Source of the DNA: Sclerodactyla briareus
Lineage: Eukaryota; Echinodermata; Holothuroidea; Dendrochirotida; Sclerodactylidae
Reading direction: 5' to 3'
NCBI GenBank assembly: GCA_026419785.1
Contig: JAODTK010003987.1
Location: 1-64,000 of the forward strand
Length of the DNA: 64,000 bases
In this document: piece after piece, positions 24,801 through 38,700 of the stretch
Layout of the letters: the number at the start of each line of letters is the position of its first letter
How positions within the stretch are numbered: position 1 is the stretch's first letter
The notes under the pieces: model-generated
Seen by the model: only the letters and a program-made list of their open reading frames with translations
The model's database searches: none
Told to the model about the DNA's origin: nothing
Made by a program: the position numbers and the translations under genes

Positions 24801-27800
24801 TAAGGATACCTTTTAGTACCATATGAATTGGCAATCAATTCTAAAAAATTATGTGTACTTTTGACGGACCGCATCTTTTCCGCTGGAAACAGAAAACAGA
24901 CTTCAAAGAGGCTTTTCCATTCGAATGGGGGGGCAATCTTAATTTTTTTCATGTTTATGTTATACTTGCCAAGCAGAGGATCGAACCTATTCAAGACCCA
25001 TCAAGATGCAGACCCGGAAACTGCATCCATTGTCAATCCCTCACCAGATACATGGAATGAGGCAATACCTCTCTTTGGTAGTACGTTAATGTGGGGATGG
25101 TGGTAATAACAAGCAGACAGCAACTGGCAAATTGCCTACCCCTCCTTTATCCCTGCTCCATCCCTCGTGCACCGAGCAAAACCATCGAGAAGCAACAGGT
25201 TACCATTGGAAGAAAAAACACCCACATGTGAAAATAAAACTGGCATTGATTGTCCTCAACATAGGTGTAACCCAGCCGTGGCTCGGGAGGCGTGTGCGTG
25301 ACGGCCCAGTGTCTCTGTCCCGGGCTTCCACGGGGCCGCCTGCCAGCACGAGACCGGCGTGGTAATCAGCTCCTTACGCTGGACGAGACGCCCCCCACCG
25401 TGTGGGGAACGCCTCCTACTGGCCAGAGCGTCAACGACAGCTACCTGGTGGCCACCCCCCCCGCTGTACAGCCCCGACGGCCACGAGATCACGTCGGGAT
25501 TCCAGGGTGGGCGCTACAGCACCGAGGTGGTCAACGAGATGGCCACGATCTGAGGATATACGACTCCAGGCGGAGGACAGCGGGGCCTACATCTGCTTCG
25601 CTGACCCGCCTCCAGGGAACTGTCTTCCTGACTATAAACAGTGAGTATGAGGCTGAGATTTCATTCTTGGGTTTGCGTGTCTGAGATGGATGTGAAAATC
25701 ACATATTTACGAAAATGCGTTTATTTCAGAATATAACACGCTATAAGTTTCAAGATTATAGAAATGCAGCAGCCCAATGCATATCATCGTTGATTGACTT
25801 TTTGAGGAAGAGATTCCATGGAATCTATTCGCACGCTGATAGTGTTCAGTATACGCCATTAGTACTGTGATATTTGCCTCTAGTCGTGTGAGGTTTGCTT
25901 TCGGTAAAATGTTTTTGCTTCTATGGAACCAGTATCTATCTTTGCAAACTAAATAGGACATATTCAGAAACTGGCTCTATCTCAGCTCCTGTGAATTTGA
26001 GATTTCTCACATTTGTACGGACCCGCATACGCATCTATGGAATCTCCCAGCCTACATTCGCCATTATTGCTGTCTCCCATTTGATGGTCAGGTTTGGCTA
26101 GCCAGGACCGGCAGCTGTAGAGACGAAATTATAAATAAATTCACACGTCGATGGATGATGGTCAGATTTGCCAAGAATTGAAAATGGTGATATGAATGCG
26201 TACATTATTGAGGCGCAAATTGCGAAGGATTCGTGGAACAAGAACCGATGACGACAAGGAATGACTGGCCCTAGATGAGCAGAACTTCTCAGTGTCCGTG
26301 CAAACTTGAATAACCCACGTTATGGGATCACTCCCACGAGAACCACACACACACAAAACTGGATGTTTATCCTAATCAGTGGTGCTGCTACAGCGAAGTC
26401 TCTAGTGCGTGACGTTTTTTTTCACAACGCAAAAGCTATGAAACAACACAAGCTATGTGTTTTTGTTTGATAGGAGAGCAACCCAACTGAATAGGCTGGA
26501 GCAAGACCGCTCCTGCTTCCGTAGGTTTAGCAAAGACCTGAAGTAATGCCTCTTCATCACCGGCGCCAGTTAGAGTTTACAAAGAACAGGCTTTAGATGA
26601 TCAAATTGTTAGTACAAGTCTGGACTCTCTGTAAGGCAGAGAATAGGCGAGCGCAAGCCATCTAATAGTGTGTTTTTCAAACACATGCAGGTTGTCAATC
26701 ACAGACACCGCAATTCATCTTGGCGGCGTGATTCCTCCTTTGAGGTCAGCCACTAGTGGCAGGAGACATTCTCTGTGGAGAATCATACTCACATTCTTTC
26801 ACATGGGTTCCCTTGGAATAATGGAAAACTGCCAATGTCCCTATATCTCGAGGCATGGTCACACTTTGATAATAACAATAACGATGGAAATTATCACTCA
26901 CACACAAACCCAATAGCGCGGATTGAACATGAACAATGTGAGCGATAAAATCTGAAAACTTGAACGATAAAACTGTTGACCAATCGAAGACTGTTTACAT
27001 GCAATGTCACAGCATATCCAGTTCCCAGTTGCTCCAAGGCACATTTAGCGCTATAATGTGACCACACTCTAATTTTAATCGTTAATGTTACAGTGTTACT
27101 GGGCTATAGGCTACACAAAATACCATGGCTTTACATATCCTATATACTGGTCCCCTGTAGTTACGGGCACTTAGGAGAATTTTTAAAAGGTTCTAATTAA
27201 CTACAGAAATGCGCCCAAATAGTATAGTAGACTGTGTAGAAGTATATTAATCTCGATCGAGTTTCCAAAACGATGAATTCAAACCAAGATGCAAGGATTT
27301 CCCAGGCCCTCACCTCGGTAACATCCTGTCCTAGAACTAGCCTAAATGCTCGGACACTATGAACAGTTAGAACATGCGACCCTTCAATTCAAGTTTTAAA
27401 CAGCCCCAGACAGTGAAGTAGGTAGCCTAGCCTAGCCATAAGTCATATATTGTGATATTATGTAGCTGGAGTTATGTTCAATGATAAAAAATCAGTGAAA
27501 TTGTTGTTGGAATTCCAACCTTATTCCGATATTGCATTTTAACATGTTTCCAGTGATACAGAGCATGAATCCTTCATTCAGCCGTGCTGTGTAGCGCTCA
27601 CTTGTAATCGGCTCACTTTGCAGGATAATAATTCCTTCTTTCATTAGTTCTGTGGAATTGTTCCATTGCCATGTTGCTACGGCAACATTCAATCAATAAA
27701 GTGGTGTCCGGCACAGTCCGGGACTATCCAGGTGTCCGGGACTGTGAGGTACACCGATACCACTGGCTCTTAGGGGCGAAGGTCTGTCTGAGACAAGTAC

Positions 27801-30800
27801 ACACTGTCCCCAAATGCTGTCATGCTATATCAACACCTATCCCAAGCGTTATCCTTTGGGAGAAAAACTGATGGGAAAAGTCTCAAATCACAAAACTTGT
27901 GTATGCCTGTAACCTTCGGACAAAACATGGAAAAATGCCTCATTGTGGGATATAAAAAAATGAGGAAATGAGGTGAAAAAAAAAACAGAAGCAGTACATG
28001 TGACATGTTTGGTATTTAGTTTTGGTTTGCAAACACTGATGGCAAGAAAAAACCTAATCTTGTTTATTTATCTCACACATCATATAAGCTATTGTTTATT
28101 TGTTCACAGCCGGCGAAAACTGTGAACCTCCCTGCGTCAACGGATACTGCGTGGGCGGATCATGCCAGTGTCATCTGGGCTATACCGGAAAGTACTGCGA
28201 GAGGAACCGTAAGTCATACGATTTTGGTACTTCCGTCTCATGCCTCCTCATAGTCTGATGCTATATCTAGGTCATAGCATAAATTCTCCCCAACCCCTCT
28301 CGCCCCTCCTTCCCCCATTAGAGCTACCTCGCCCTTCCCAACTGTTCTGCTTCGATTCAAGTTTCTGTGATTTCGAGTTGGGGATAAGTGCTTGCGGTTG
28401 CCCAACATCGGGAATGAATTATACTGCCTAACTTCCATGCTGCTACTTAGTTGGTATTGTCTTTGATGAGCATCATTGTATTGTATAAATTCCTTGAGAA
28501 ACAGTGAACTGAGAAATTAACTTGTTCCATAGACCTTGTCGTGGTTTGCGATGGTCATTCCAGATTGTTGTTCATTTAGTTTGATCATTGTGCTAACACG
28601 ATGACAAACAATAGTGACTGCACAAGTAGTTGTAGCCTGATGCTGATTTTATGGCGAAATTCTACGACGATGGTGACTTTGAATCCACAGTAATGTAACC
28701 CCCCTTTTGTGGCAATTACTCCCCCTTGTCACCGTGGGGGCAGTTTGAATATGGTATTTGAGGGCAGCGTATCAACACGTTAATTTGTTCAATGTTGTTA
28801 ATCTTTGATCTCATATATCACTGCGGAAGATTTTGAGCATGTTCCATACTTTTCTCTTCCATGGTCGTTTCATATTCCTCTCCAATCAGTTGGACCTGTC
28901 CACTACCATGTCAGAACGGTGGCCTGTGCCGGCCCGACGGAACATGTGCCTGTCCTCCAGGATTCGAGGGGAAACGTGCACTGTCACACTGAAGAGTATG
29001 TAATTCACATTCCGCTCTGGTATCATCTATGAATGCTACTATTATGAAAATGAATGCAATTCCTATTGTGGCAATGTGTTTATGCAGTCTTGTCCTCTGT
29101 CACTCGCTATGAGGGCAGTTTCTCCTGAATCTGATGACTTTTGAATTGATGTGGTCCCCTGCTGGGTGAAAAGGAAGCAACCAACCTAACCCTTGTGGCA
29201 TATGAGGAGCAGTAAGATACCCAATAATTTCAACTGCTGTTGCCTACCACTAGGAAGATGGAATTCTGATTCTGGGTCGGTCAAACCAAAGACTTTTGAA
29301 TAAGTATCTGTTGCCTATCATTGGGCTCTTCAGCAACAGGAGACTTGAGCAGGGAAAAAACCGTGGTAGGTTATATCCTGTTGCTGACAGCGTGTGATTA
29401 GTCCCTACCTCAACATTAGGGAACCTGCAGAGAGGCATGGCCCTATTCTGTGTACCTGGTAATTGGATTCGAAGATCGCCACTGCGAGCCTCGTGAGGTT
29501 CAACCCTCTGCTCGGTGTGAACCCCCCACTCACTTGCCTCGGCAGACCTGGATAACACGCACCTGGCGTCAGCTGGACATGGAATAAGGCTATACCTCAG
29601 TGTTTGATTGCAATGTTGTGGGGGGGGAAAGGGGGGGGGGCATGGAATGATGTCACGCAGATGGGAACAGGCAAATTGCCTAACCCTCATTATGAGCATT
29701 GCATCTTGCTCAAGTGGTACAATTCAGCAGCCTCTGGATGACAAGCTTCATCGGCCTCGCCAATAAAGGCCCCACCCTCAACCGGAGCTCCACAGAGGCC
29801 AAAGAGTCACCACCCTCCATGGAGCTTCACAGAGTAAAAAAAAGCCACCACCCTCCATTGAGCTCCACAGAGCAAATAGGCCACCAACATCCACGGAACT
29901 CCACAGAGCCACATAGGTCACCACCCTCCACAGAACTCCACAGGCCCAAATTATGCCACCACCCTCCACGGAGCTCCCCAGAGCCAAAAAAGCCACCACC
30001 CTCCACGAGCTCTACGAGCCAAATACGCACACCCCCTCCACGAGCTCCACAAGAGCCAAATATCCCACCACCCTCCATGAGCTCCACAGAGCTAAATAGG
30101 TCACCACCCTCCACGGAACGCTCCCAGAGGAGCCAAATATCCACCACCCTCCACGGAGCTCTACAGACCAATAAGCCACCAACCCTCCACGGACTCCACA
30201 GAGCCCACTATGCCATCCACCCCCATGGATCTCCCCCAGAGCCAAATAGTTCACCACCCTCCACGAACTCACAGAGCCAAATAGCAACCACCCCTCCATG
30301 ATCTCCACAGATTCCCAAGGTCACCACCCTCCACAGAACTCCACAAGCCAAGATGCCACCAACCCTCCACGAGCTCCACAGAGCCATCAGCCACACTCTC
30401 CATGGCGCTCCACCAGAGCCACATGAGGCCACCACCCTCCACAGAGCTCCACAGAGCCAAAACGCCATCACCCTCCACAGAGCCAATCGGCCACCGCCCT
30501 CAACTGGACCACCACTTAACAGTGCCAATAGGCCACCACCCTCTAAGTTAAAACCAACAAAATTACTGCATCCACAGCCGAAGAACATGCAGTCTCCAGC
30601 AGATTTTTTGAAGAGGTGACCCATGTCTGCCATCTTCACTCTCTCAGGGGGGACAAGAAAAACAGTATACGGGATGGGCAATGCCCATGGGACCTAGGAG
30701 ATACGTTGTGCTTTTTCAGCGAGGACTCCATCGTTGACATTGGAAGGGCCACTGTTGTATGATGGCAATTGGTGAAACAACGGAAAAAGCGTCTTGGTGC

Positions 30801-32640
30801 AAATTCGGTGCAAAATTGATATGGTATATCGTCACTATGATAATCAATGACAAAGTTCTGAGTCACCTGACGCTAACGAAACTCTAGGACCCAGTGCTAG
30901 TTAAAAACTGTGCCAGTTCCTGCTCATCTTCAGGAAGTTGCATGTCACCTGTGGAAATTGCTTGATTGCCAATTCTCTTCCCATAAATTCATGCATGGGA
31001 ATTGCATTGATATGTAGTAACACCACCACTCAACTATTGCCCTTTTCTTTTCTCAGCCAAGGCCGTGCCAAGACCCTGCTTAAACAATGGGGTTGCCGAA
31101 GAGGATTCTGTGTCTGTCCCCTCGGGTTTGGGGGTTTGGCTTGTCAGCTGCATGGTAAGATACAAAGCATCTGGAAACTCTTTGAGGTTTTATCTCCAGA
31201 ACTGTTTTACTGGGTATAATCAATCATTCATTTGAATGCACTGAAAATGTGATTTGGGGCCTCGGAACGGTTGTGCTATTTTTTTTTTCTCTTTCGAAAA
31301 TTGTTATGAACTTTGAGTTCCACAAATCAAGGAATAGTCTCCATTTGTTTAATTCAATGGAATTAAACAGCTGACACCAAAGAGTATGTACTTTCTTCAA
31401 TTATCAATTCAAAGAATGATAAAAAATTATGGTTCTTGATTTTCTGTGACAATTGAAAAGTTGTGGTATATAATATATATAGAGCTTTTAGAAATGCTTC
31501 TTCGGTTTTTTTTTAGTCCTTGGGACACAGTCTAGGATTATGCAGTATTGCTCCTGTGTGGTGTATGTGACGCCCCGCTTATGGACACAATAACGTAACC
31601 CCACCTGGATAGATACGATTCTCAACCTTGGTATGTGGGTTCCATGATGAGAAGATCATTCCTATAGGTTTGGGGCCAAGTCAAAGGTCATCTGAGGGCA
31701 GCAGAGGTCAAAGTTGAGAAAAAAAACCGTGTGGACAAAATAAATCCAGAACACTTTATGCAATCACTAAATTTGGCATCCTGCTTTCTCATGTGGAGTA
31801 CGAGAATCTGCATATTTTTCTGTCAGGGAATCCGGAGCCCGTTTGGCTTTTTGTTCTGTTTTACGCTTCCAGTACGGACTTTGTCCAGATGAGTGCCAGA
31901 ATGCGGTAGATGTGTCAACGGGGACTGTGAGTGTACTGAAGGTTTTCAGGGAGAACTGTGTGATGAGAGAGGTAGCATCCAGTTGTTGTGAGAAATCTTT
32001 TACTCCATTATTTGTGATATTGGGAGCATTTCAAAATTGAGGAAGCAGAAGCTGTAAAGAAAACGAAAAAGTGAAAATGCTGGTCCAATGAAAACATGCC
32101 TCTCCTCACGAAATGTTGGGTGTTTGAGGATTAGAATGGAAGGCTTGGCAAAACCTTTCAGAAGATAATTTCATGTTAAGAAATAGCTTAAATGGCTGAA
32201 AATAGGTGTCTATAAAAAAAAGCTGTCATCAAATGTTGTAGAACCTTCCAAAATGTTGGAATACGGTACTATTTTTTTAGGGGGAACAGATCCATGTGTT
32301 GGAATTGGAATGTTGAAGGCAATTTTTAAAAATGTTCAACAAAACCTTCGAAATTTTGAAAATGGTTCCCAATTTAGAAATTATATACCTAGTAAAATTG
32401 ATCTCTCTATCTAAAAATATCATCCATTCATCTAGATTATGATAATAAAAAACATTATTGTAAAATGCAACTTTTAGGCCAGAATGAGAGCAAAAGGTTA
32501 TAAAATATTTGTATCTCTTTCTTGTTCCATTCAGACGATGACTGTCCGCGGCCTTGCAAGAATGGAGGCAAATGCTCTGAAGGGAAAGCCAATGTCCGTT
32601 CGGCTAGTATCAAAAAAAAACAAAAAAAAAAAAAAAAAAA

Positions 32641-32702
<62 letters not shown>

Positions 32703-35700
32703 CACTAAAACAAAACTGGCGACATTTCTTGTAAGGTTACGGGTTAAGTTAGAGTGTTTTGTTTGTATGTGATGTGTGTGAGGGGTGTGTCATACTTCCT
32801 CCTATAGATCAACTCCCCCCTCGTATCTGGTACTGTCATATTTTGGACGGCTAACATAATTGGGTTCTTATCAGTCAATAGTTTAATTTCCACTGCACAC
32901 AGTCTGTCGTCCAGCTGTGTGATGAATGTGACAGTGAAAAATCCAGGATATGTTCGTTCAGTATTACTTAAAAACACTCCATTTGAGAAAGTACCGAACG
33001 AACAAAAGAGACCCATGAGGTGAGAAACAACACATACATATTTAATGTTGTTGAAATCCAGAGACAAAAATCGAAAGAAAATAACACTTTGTTGTGTGAG
33101 AATAACACTTTCTCATGTGAAAATGGACCACTGTGTTGTTTGAAACCACCCCAAGAAACTTTTCTTGTATGCTGAAATGGTAAATATCTCTCTCTCGCAG
33201 AATCTGTGGTCCTCATCCTCCCACCCCTTCCACCCGTTCATTAACATCGGTGACCAGGTGGAACTGAACTGTCAGTTTAACCAGGAGCGGGCTTTGCGGT
33301 GGATGAGCCCCCCCTCTGGCTGGACACGGAGGGGAACCCCATCCCCATCTATCCAGGAAGGTAGGCAGGCGATATTCATTCTGCGCGGATTAAGAGTACT
33401 TAAAGGGCAATGATCATGTGATAGATTTCCTTCAAACTAGCACAGGTGAAAAGAGGACATGTTAAGACCCCTGCACACCCCGAATGTGGAGGTTCTAGTA
33501 TGTTTTTTTTTTTCTGCATTGTTGAGTTGTTTCAATCTACCTTTGAAGAATTTTAGGAATCTATGACATCACAGGAGGAACGATTCAGAGGCCGCCCATA
33601 GACTACGCAGGAAATGATGTTATTTGCGTCCGTTAACAAAAATAGGAGGGCAGGGATTTCAGTTGAAATCTTTTGTACAATTATGTAAGTTACAATTCTT
33701 TGTTACAGTTTGTATGTTACAGGGTGTTCAGAATATGTTCACAAGTACATTGACTTTGTACATATGGGTCCCCCCGGGATGTCACAAGACAAATTCTGCA
33801 ATAGCTGGATTGCACCTCATCTGTGACTCGGATCAGCTAAAAGTTGCGTATGGAGGTTTGGCTGCCATGATGTAATAAATAGGAAGTCAAATTTTACATG
33901 AAATAGCCTTGAAACCTTGCACGTCTATCAGAACATCGATTTGCGGAACTACAAAATTGATGTTGCATAGTCAAGGCATTGTGCCAAGGGTTTGAATCAG
34001 AGCAGAAGTACAAGAAAACAATAGAGGCCTTAATGTTAGTGCTGAGGCGATTCTTGTTTATTCCTGACGACTGTTTTGGAGTGATCTGGCCCAATGATAT
34101 TGATTATTTTAACCTGTGTACTTATAAATAATTACCACGAGCTGAATGCTGGTGCAGAGGGGTGAGGGATGTATGGATATTGGCTTAGCCGGGTCAGTAG
34201 AGGTGGGACTCGTGATCGAAAGATCCGCCGCCTTGGGCAAGGCGCTTTTATCTCCGTTGCCTCGTCTACCCCGGCGTTATTGGGAACTTCTGAGAGGTTA
34301 CTTTTAATCACAAGTGGGTGATTATGGCAGTCTAGTGATGAAATGTCACCAAGGACACAAATTGCTATTGGCCAGGGGGTAATGGCCTTCAGCGCTTTGA
34401 GACTGTACTACATACGATATAAAGTGCTATTATAAGAAACGGCACATCATATTTCAATAATTTCACCATTTGTGTGGTAGGATAGGTAAGAGGCTGCTAG
34501 AGACATGCACAGGGGGGGCCAAGGGTCCTGCGTCTCATGCCCAGAACCTAAGAGTTTCACCTGGGATTCCTGCTAGTTCAAAACTTCTCCTCCGACAGAA
34601 GCCGGGGATCTGACGAGGAATCACACTGTCCTCACACTTCATCCTCCCGCCCCCCTCCCCACTCCCCTTCCCTCTTCCCTCTCCCCCTTCCCCCTCCCCA
34701 AACCCCTTCCCCCATCCCCCCTGCTATTTGTTGTACTCTTGGGATTATCTATCATAATCATCTCTTTTTCTCAATCAGCTGAGGATGAGGAGAAGTTGGT
34801 AGGATTGTCCCACCCCAGGGGGACAGCTGACCATCCCAGAGTTTGACGTCAGCGGACGCAGGGACCTACGTCTGCTACATCGGGGAATGGTCCGGGAATA
34901 CCACCATCTACCCACAATGTAAGTCATGGGATGGACCTCGGTGAGTCACTACTAATTGCCCCCGGGTTACTAATGTTCCCCCCGGGTTACTAACATGCCC
35001 AAGGGGGTACTAATGTGCCCTAGGGATTACTAATTTGCCCCAGGGGTTACTAATGTGCCCCAGGGGTTACTAATGTGCCCCAGGGGTTACTAAATGTGTC
35101 CCAGGTGGTGCTGATGTGCCTATGGTTATTTTGATAGTTTGGAGTGACTACACAGGGCAAGATTGTTCTCTGCCCTCTCAAAACACTGATCAACCTGATG
35201 GTCTAAGTTGGAATAGTGGGTTGGTTTCCAGTTTCTACACAGGAGCATAACCAGGACATCTGGGTTCATCTGGGACAAACATGAAGGTGTCCATCTAGAG
35301 ATTCTTTGATTTATCAACCAACATTCGTTCCTATTTCTGACTTTACGAGGGAGAATGTTGAAAAGCTGGGGTCCTTGAAAAGCTGCGGTCCTTTGACTAT
35401 TAAGGATGCTGTTTTTCTTTCAAGGTTCTAATCGACCATGGGACTGGATATTGCATGTAAGCCTTGTTTTGTGAAACATCAGACTGTTGCACTCCTCGTC
35501 AAAATGAAACATTAATCATCGTGACTGAATGAATTTTAAAGGTTTGACAATAATTAGGCCCATATAACATCACCGTTTAGGTGACAATAATTGCAGTCTC
35601 ACTCACTCTTTTTTCTGCCTAAGTTATAATATCTCCCATATTTGGTCATTTTTTACCCTCGCAGCCTGACTGTAACGTCCACATGCAAGACTGGAAGGTC

Positions 35701-38700
35701 ACTGTCAGAATGGTCTGTGTGTCTGTCCAGAGGGCTATACTGGGGAGTTCTGCCAGATAGTAAAAAATGGTGAGATTCAACTATTTCACATATTCAATAC
35801 TCACAATCCCATTGATCAATTTCTGTCACATAACATCTAAATAAAACTACTATTACATGATCCTGCAAAAAAGTTTCTATAAAAATATTATTACATAAGT
35901 TTCAATGCAGCAGAGTAACCAACTTTAATCATATGATGAAGTCCTCCTCTATTCATGAAACAATAAAACTGCAACTCTGTTTGTCTCTCTGTTCGTCTGT
36001 CTGTTCCGCCTGTGTCAGTCATGCTGTACTGGAGTCCGGGTGTTGCTGTTAAATATACCCCTGACAGCCCCCTCATTAACAGTAGTGTTATGGTGCCATG
36101 TAGCATGGGCAAGGTGATCTGAATTTTGAAGAGATATTCCTTTTGACAGCTCCCCCTAGTTTGAAATTCACGTTTGAGTTGAATTATTGCAATCAATTAT
36201 GTTGCTTCTGTGCTCCCTGAATGAATCAGCTCTCAGGTGAACTGTGATATTAGGTGAATAATACTAACATTGAATGGTTCTTATATTGTGTTTTATCTTT
36301 GCTTGCTGATGGTCTCCTGCACAGTATGAAGCAATAAAGGTTCGTGTCTGGGCATCTCTCTGATGGAATTCACAGAGAGAGGGTAAACGACTGAATATGT
36401 TGCACACAGTAGCGCACCTCCCCGCGTCTAGTTCAAGGTCTCTGACAGCACTTGAGCAGGGCACACAATATGCTGTATAACGCCCTCTCCAGTTATTACA
36501 ATCATAGCTGTAATTAGGTTTCTTGGCCACATTTTGTCAGTTTTCTCTTCCTAGTCAAAGAACACCATCTGTAGTCAATTATCACACATGAACTGGGAGT
36601 AATATTGTAAATTGGGCATGAACTTCTTTGTATAGGGCTAATTTCAAGCCATGTTTTTCTCTCTCTCTTCACAGACACGGACATTTGTCTACTGGACTGT
36701 CTCAATGACGGAATCTGCCATCAGAGGGTCCTGTCTCTGTCACTCGGGGTACACAGGAAAACTTTGTGAATTAGGTAAGAACACGCCCACGATCGTTCGC
36801 TCTGAACTGTGTGGAGGGCCAGTGACGCTATGACCTTTCAATCCACTCAAAAATGCTGATCTTCTATCACTATGGTTGAAACTCCCACTGCAATGATAAC
36901 GGACACAATTCGCTATTTGGGAAACCTACCTACCATGGCATTTTCCTCTCTTAACTTTTCATATTCTCTCTCTGAGTTTGAATTCTTGAGAGGGCCATTC
37001 GATTGATTGTCTGTTCCTTAGTTTTTCCCATTTATGAGGCGAGCAGCTTGCTAAGATATTTTTTATTCCGTAAAAAGTATGATGTGAATATGACCGTGAT
37101 TGGAGTCACTCTGAATATCTCTGTGCATGAGGGAAGCCGTAACCCCAGACCAAATTTGCGACAGCACAAGAGGGGGCGGATACTCTGTAATGCATAGTCG
37201 ATGTGACTGCTATCGAGATGCACTATCGCAGCATTCAGTGTGTAGAATCTGTGGAAGGCCCATGTAACACTCCACCCCCCCCCCCCCCCCCCATTCCTTG
37301 ACATCATGAATCCCTAAAAAAAATTAAGTGGAATAGCTCAATAAAGTGACATGCTGTGACTCCAAATTCTGGTGTGGGTCTGATATGGTCCTCTTTTCAC
37401 CTGGGGGCTAGTTCTGTAAGAAATCTGTAACGAGTCTATTTATCTCTTGGTAGTTGGCCTCGTTTCCATGAAATTTGTTCCCAAACTTCTATAATTGACC
37501 CCAGAATCTCCAAAATCGTTGAGGGGTTTGAAAAAAATGTGATCGTTTGGTTTTTTCGATATTGTTCAATGTAGGATAGTTCATGGATAAATGGAGTCTC
37601 TACCAGAATATAGGACATTATCAGTAAGTCGACTGGTAAGATTTGGACCCATGGCAGGGTCGAGGAAAATACTTGTTTCAAACATTTTTGATATGGAGAA
37701 GGTATTATTATAATAGGTGGTATGCTGATTTTCATGACATTCTCATCACATAAGCCCTCTTGTTCGGTCAGAAATTCCAAACAAAATGTGTGGGAAATTG
37801 TTATAATGAGATGGCTCGTAATGTACTGTGAAGTGTGCTGAAGTAGTCAAGAGTGTTATATAATATGGGGCACTATATATTTGTGGTATATTTCTTATTA
37901 ATATTCATGTTGCCTCCCCACCTGATATGCCTTCTCCTGATTGGTGCAGAGATCCAGTGCGAGCCCACCTGCGGTGAGAGGCTACATTGTGACCGGGGGC
38001 TCTGCGTCTGTGACATCGGGTTCACCGGTATGAACTGTCAACTCGGTGAGTGTATTATCATTTTCAAGTGGCTGAGAATAATGTTTTAACTGTAGGCAGC
38101 GCAGCCGGTAGAGCATCAGACCTGAAATCGGTAGATTGCGAGTTTGAATCCTATTGGAAACCTGAGGTTCCTTATTCCAAGTGCTGTTAGGACGGGGCAC
38201 GTTTCCTCAATTGTCTCCCATTACCCACATGAAAGCAAGTGGTTACCTGCCAGGTAAAGGAAGCAGGCACTGCTGCGTCGGATGCCAGGGGTGGAGTAAG
38301 TTGTGACTGTACACCATGTAATCTATAAAACAATGAAATATAAAGAAATCATCTGTGTTGTTCACCATGATGGCACACATTATTGGGAAATTAGGGACTA
38401 TCCCTAATTTCTCTGCATAATGGACTACACTTCAAAGGTCTTTAACTCGTATTGAAACAGAGTTTGGACCCGTAGAAAATAGTCTTTCATTCCCTACAAA
38501 ATATTGTATCCAATCTTTCGAAGGGTAACTGCATGATTGGCTACAACAGAAGTAGCATTGTGGGGGAACGTTGATATGAGAGCTGAGGAAAGTGTGGTCA
38601 GTCTCAATCCGACATTTTACGAGAGTAAAAGGCCCTCAAAATGTGCGCATATGCATTGCCACAGGATAAAGGAGCATCCTATGTGCAATAATAGAGGATA

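Larger units (their letters stand above)
22694..25264. other. Long intron with repeat D and a partial repeat F
   Basis: Repeat D at 23100-23975 contains an internal ~123-bp tandem block. A fragment of repeat F lies at about 24995-25140. No coding exon recognised between 24000 and 24990. Confidence 0.5.
28996..31056. other. Intron with repeat F and a 37-bp minisatellite
   Basis: Repeat F lies at about 29440-29700 and a long purine/pyrimidine-asymmetric minisatellite at 29770-30560. The remaining ~500 bp before the acceptor shows no feature. Confidence 0.55.
33361..34778. other. Intron with a SINE and a possible relic exon
   Basis: The start (actagcacaggtgaaaag, ccctgcacacc) resembles the intron after Ig 2 near 5470. 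A short exon-like piece lies at 33556-33637, a SINE at 34175-34462, and a C-rich polypyrimidine tract at 34640-34720. Confidence 0.5.

Noticed and set aside
29699..30301. 200-codon open frame on the + strand (and long frames on -)
   Set aside because: It lies in a 37-bp minisatellite; absence of stops follows from unit composition, and the unit is not a multiple of three.
32484..32734. Open frames ending in long poly-lysine
   Set aside because: Created by the poly(A) tract; only the short EGF part upstream is meaningful.
38088..38160. tRNA gene
   Set aside because: A- and B-box-like text is present but the acceptor stem is not paired and a SINE body and tail follow.
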